From NCBI GenBank assembly GCA_902464195.1, contig CABQJB010000030.1:1-14238 (forward strand): a stretch of 14,238 nt of DNA, read 5' to 3'. Shown piece after piece: positions 13,266-14,238 of the stretch (position 1 is its first letter; the number at the start of each line of letters is the position of its first letter). This DNA is from an uncultured Megasphaera sp. (GTDB lineage: Bacteria > Bacillota > Negativicutes > Veillonellales > Megasphaeraceae). The notes below the pieces were generated by a model. The model searched no databases and was not told the origin of the DNA. It saw only the letters and a list, made by a program, of their open reading frames with translations. A program made the position numbers and the translations under genes.

Positions 13266-13781
13266 ATGTTACACGAAATCAACTGGCCTCACGAATATTT
13301 ACCGGGTTATACAGATAATTTTGCCTCCAATGAAGTCATCGTCCGCGATTTGACGGCTGAAGAAGTGTTTGACACTCTGATTGACGCCAGCCTTTGGGAA
13401 ACATATTACAAGAATTCCTCCGATGTTGAATTTGATAACACACCGGGTTTTATCCTGGCTGCCGATACGCGCTTCCGCTTCAAGACCTTCGGCTTTCCCA
13501 TTGAAGCGCAGATCATTGAATTCGAAGCCCCGGCCGATGGCCGTCCGGGCCGTCTGGCCTGGCATGGCTGGGCTGAAGGCGATGCAGACCACCGCCTCGA
13601 CGTCGTCCATGCCTGGCTGATTGAAGACCTGCCGGAGAACCGCGTCCGTATCCTGACCCAGGAATCGCAGATCGGCAAGCCGGCCCAGGAACTGCATGAA
13701 GCCAATCCGGACCCGATGAACATCGGCCACCAGGACTGGCTCAAGGGGCTGGTTGCTACGGTACAGGCCCGTAAACAGTAA
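13266..13781 (+). CDS. SRPBCC (START/Bet v1-like) domain protein
   Basis: A 171-residue soluble protein with the helix-grip fold pattern: an early beta strand (SNEVIVRDLTAEEVFDTLIDASLWETYY), where a short helix precedes W, then a strand with GFPIEAQIIEFE, RLAWHGWAEG, and HAWLIEDLPENRVRILTQESQIG. A long C-terminal helix ends GHQDWLKGLVATVQARKQ. Such proteins bind hydrophobic ligands or resemble polyketide cyclases; no specific ligand can be named. AAAGGAG (13249-13255) is 10 bases before ATG 13266. It directly follows two flavoprotein gene fragments and has no clear promoter of its own, so the promoter at 12872-12900 may drive it. The frame is intact and of usual length. Confidence 0.8.
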   Translation: MLHEINWPHEYLPGYTDNFASNEVIVRDLTAEEVFDTLIDASLWETYYKNSSDVEFDNTPGFILAADTRFRFKTFGFPIEAQIIEFEAPADGRPGRLAWHGWAEGDADHRLDVVHAWLIEDLPENRVRILTQESQIGKPAQELHEANPDPMNIGHQDWLKGLVATVQARKQ

Positions 13782-13809
13782 GGATTGTAAGTTATTGAAG
13801 GAGAATGAA

Positions 13810-14106
13810 ATGATGAAGATGAAAAAAATCGTTATTGCCTTAGCTATATCTGTCATGAGTGCTGCCGGGATGTCTTTGGCGGCAGCCCCGGCCTCCCCGA
13901 TGTATTCGGAAAACGGGGACTATCCGGCAGCGGTCGTTTCCTATGTCCAGAAAGCACCCGCCATGGGACCGGCATCGCATACCTATTCGGAAAACAGGGA
14001 TTATCCGGCTGCCGTCGTCCCGTATGTTCAGAAAGCGCCTGCCATGGAAGGCGTATCGCATACCTATTCAGAAAATGGGGACTATCCGGCAGCTCCGGCA
14101 TGGTAG
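13810..14106 (+). CDS. Small secreted repeat protein of unknown function
   Basis: A 98-residue protein. Its N-terminus is a signal peptide (MMKMKKIVIALAISVM, then SAAGMSLAAAPA) with likely cleavage after residues 25-27. The rest is two full 27-residue repeats and a partial third, each centred on TYSENGDYPAAVV and YVQKAPAM. It lacks cysteines and a cell-wall anchor motif. Tyrosine, proline and alanine dominate the mature part. I do not recognise the family. AGGAG (13799-13803) is 6 bases before ATG 13810; ATGs at 13813 and 13819 would be in-frame alternatives. It begins 28 bases after the SRPBCC gene and may share its transcript. Expression and secretion are plausible from the ribosome site and signal peptide; function is unknown. 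Confidence 0.75.
   Translation: MMKMKKIVIALAISVMSAAGMSLAAAPASPMYSENGDYPAAVVSYVQKAPAMGPASHTYSENRDYPAAVVPYVQKAPAMEGVSHTYSENGDYPAAPAW
13903..14093 (+). repeat. 81-bp in-frame tandem repeat within the secreted protein gene
   Basis: Units begin with TATTC(G/A)GAAAA at 13903, 13984 and 14065, exactly 81 bases apart; the third is cut after about 29 bases. Differences between units are mostly at third codon positions, so the protein repeat has been kept. Confidence 0.85.
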
Positions 14107-14143
14107 CAGATTGTTTATGTGAAGGTGGTGAAGGTGTTGAACC

Positions 14144-14225
14144 TCTCCCGCTTATAGAAGCGGGAGATTCTTGAGAAGGTTGCTGTTTAAGTTTCCTCCT
14201 GAAATCAGGATAGCCTTATTCTCAA
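14144..14225. other. Strong hairpins at window end, possibly an IS200/IS605-type element end
   Basis: A perfect 10-base stem, TCTCCCGCTT (14144-14153) / AAGCGGGAGA (14158-14167), has a 4-base loop. A second structure follows: the outer pair TTGAGAA (14171-14177) / TTCTCAA (14219-14225) encloses a short inner hairpin, TCCTGA-AA-TCAGGA (14197-14210). Subterminal CTCCCGCTT/AAGCGGGAG hairpins recall the ends of IS200/IS605-family elements or their associated guide RNAs. No transposase frame is visible before the window ends. The first hairpin might instead terminate the small-protein transcript, but it has only a weak T-run. Confidence 0.35.
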
Positions 14226-14238
14226 AGGGCTGTCCAAA

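Overview
The window looks like chromosomal DNA from an anaerobic Firmicute, most likely of the Negativicutes (Megasphaera or a close relative). That placement is an inference from gene families and style: strong AGGAGG-type ribosome sites, G/C-rich third codon positions, a minimal TatA-TatC pair, BrnQ, and dispersed CCACGAA/CCACTAG heptad repeats of a kind I associate with these genomes. I could not test it by searching. Most of the window is GC-rich; one hand-counted 60-base sample at 2581-2640 is 63% G+C. The first 1.5 kb is clearly different, with 35% at 301-360.

Layout. (1) 1-43 holds the edge of a dispersed repeat. (2) 93-1512 is an AT-rich two-gene cassette: a P-loop ATPase with Walker A and B motifs, followed by a small DUF4869-like protein. 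It looks horizontally acquired, its function is unknown, and it is the best candidate here for an undescribed system. (3) 1509-5510 is a rightward run of a TVP38/DedA-type membrane protein and three genes matching the Bacillus ydjI-ydjG-ydjH module: an SPFH protein with zinc ribbons, a zinc-ribbon membrane protein and a TPM-domain protein. This module is linked to envelope stress; no PspA gene is in view. (4) 7929-5514, leftward, encodes an alpha/beta hydrolase and a cyclic-di-GMP phosphodiesterase (EAL), probably as one operon. (5) 7988-8217 contains a terminator, a palindromic MITE-like element and a perfect run of six heptads that runs into the tatC stop codon. (6) 9117-8214, leftward, is tatA-tatC. 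Divergent from it, at 9305-10462, is an exported HD-domain protein with a textbook twin-arginine signal, so the translocase and a likely client sit side by side.

(7) 10577-12820 holds brnQ (branched-chain amino acid carrier) and a ZIP metal transporter. Each has a recognisable sigma-70-type promoter; that of the ZIP gene lies inside the brnQ terminator. (8) 12821-13265 is decayed DNA: an intact-looking promoter with palindromic operators, then a flavin reductase gene reduced by an internal out-of-frame deletion to its two ends, then the first ~23 codons of an NADPH-dependent FMN reductase-type gene. (9) 13266-13781 is an SRPBCC-fold protein, which may now be read from the orphaned promoter. 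(10) 13810-14106 is a tiny secreted protein built of 27-residue repeats. (11) The last 95 bases fold into strong hairpins resembling the end of an IS200/IS605-type element, but the window stops there.

No rRNA, tRNA or CRISPR array was seen. Long antisense reading frames opposite the GC-rich genes were judged to be shadows.
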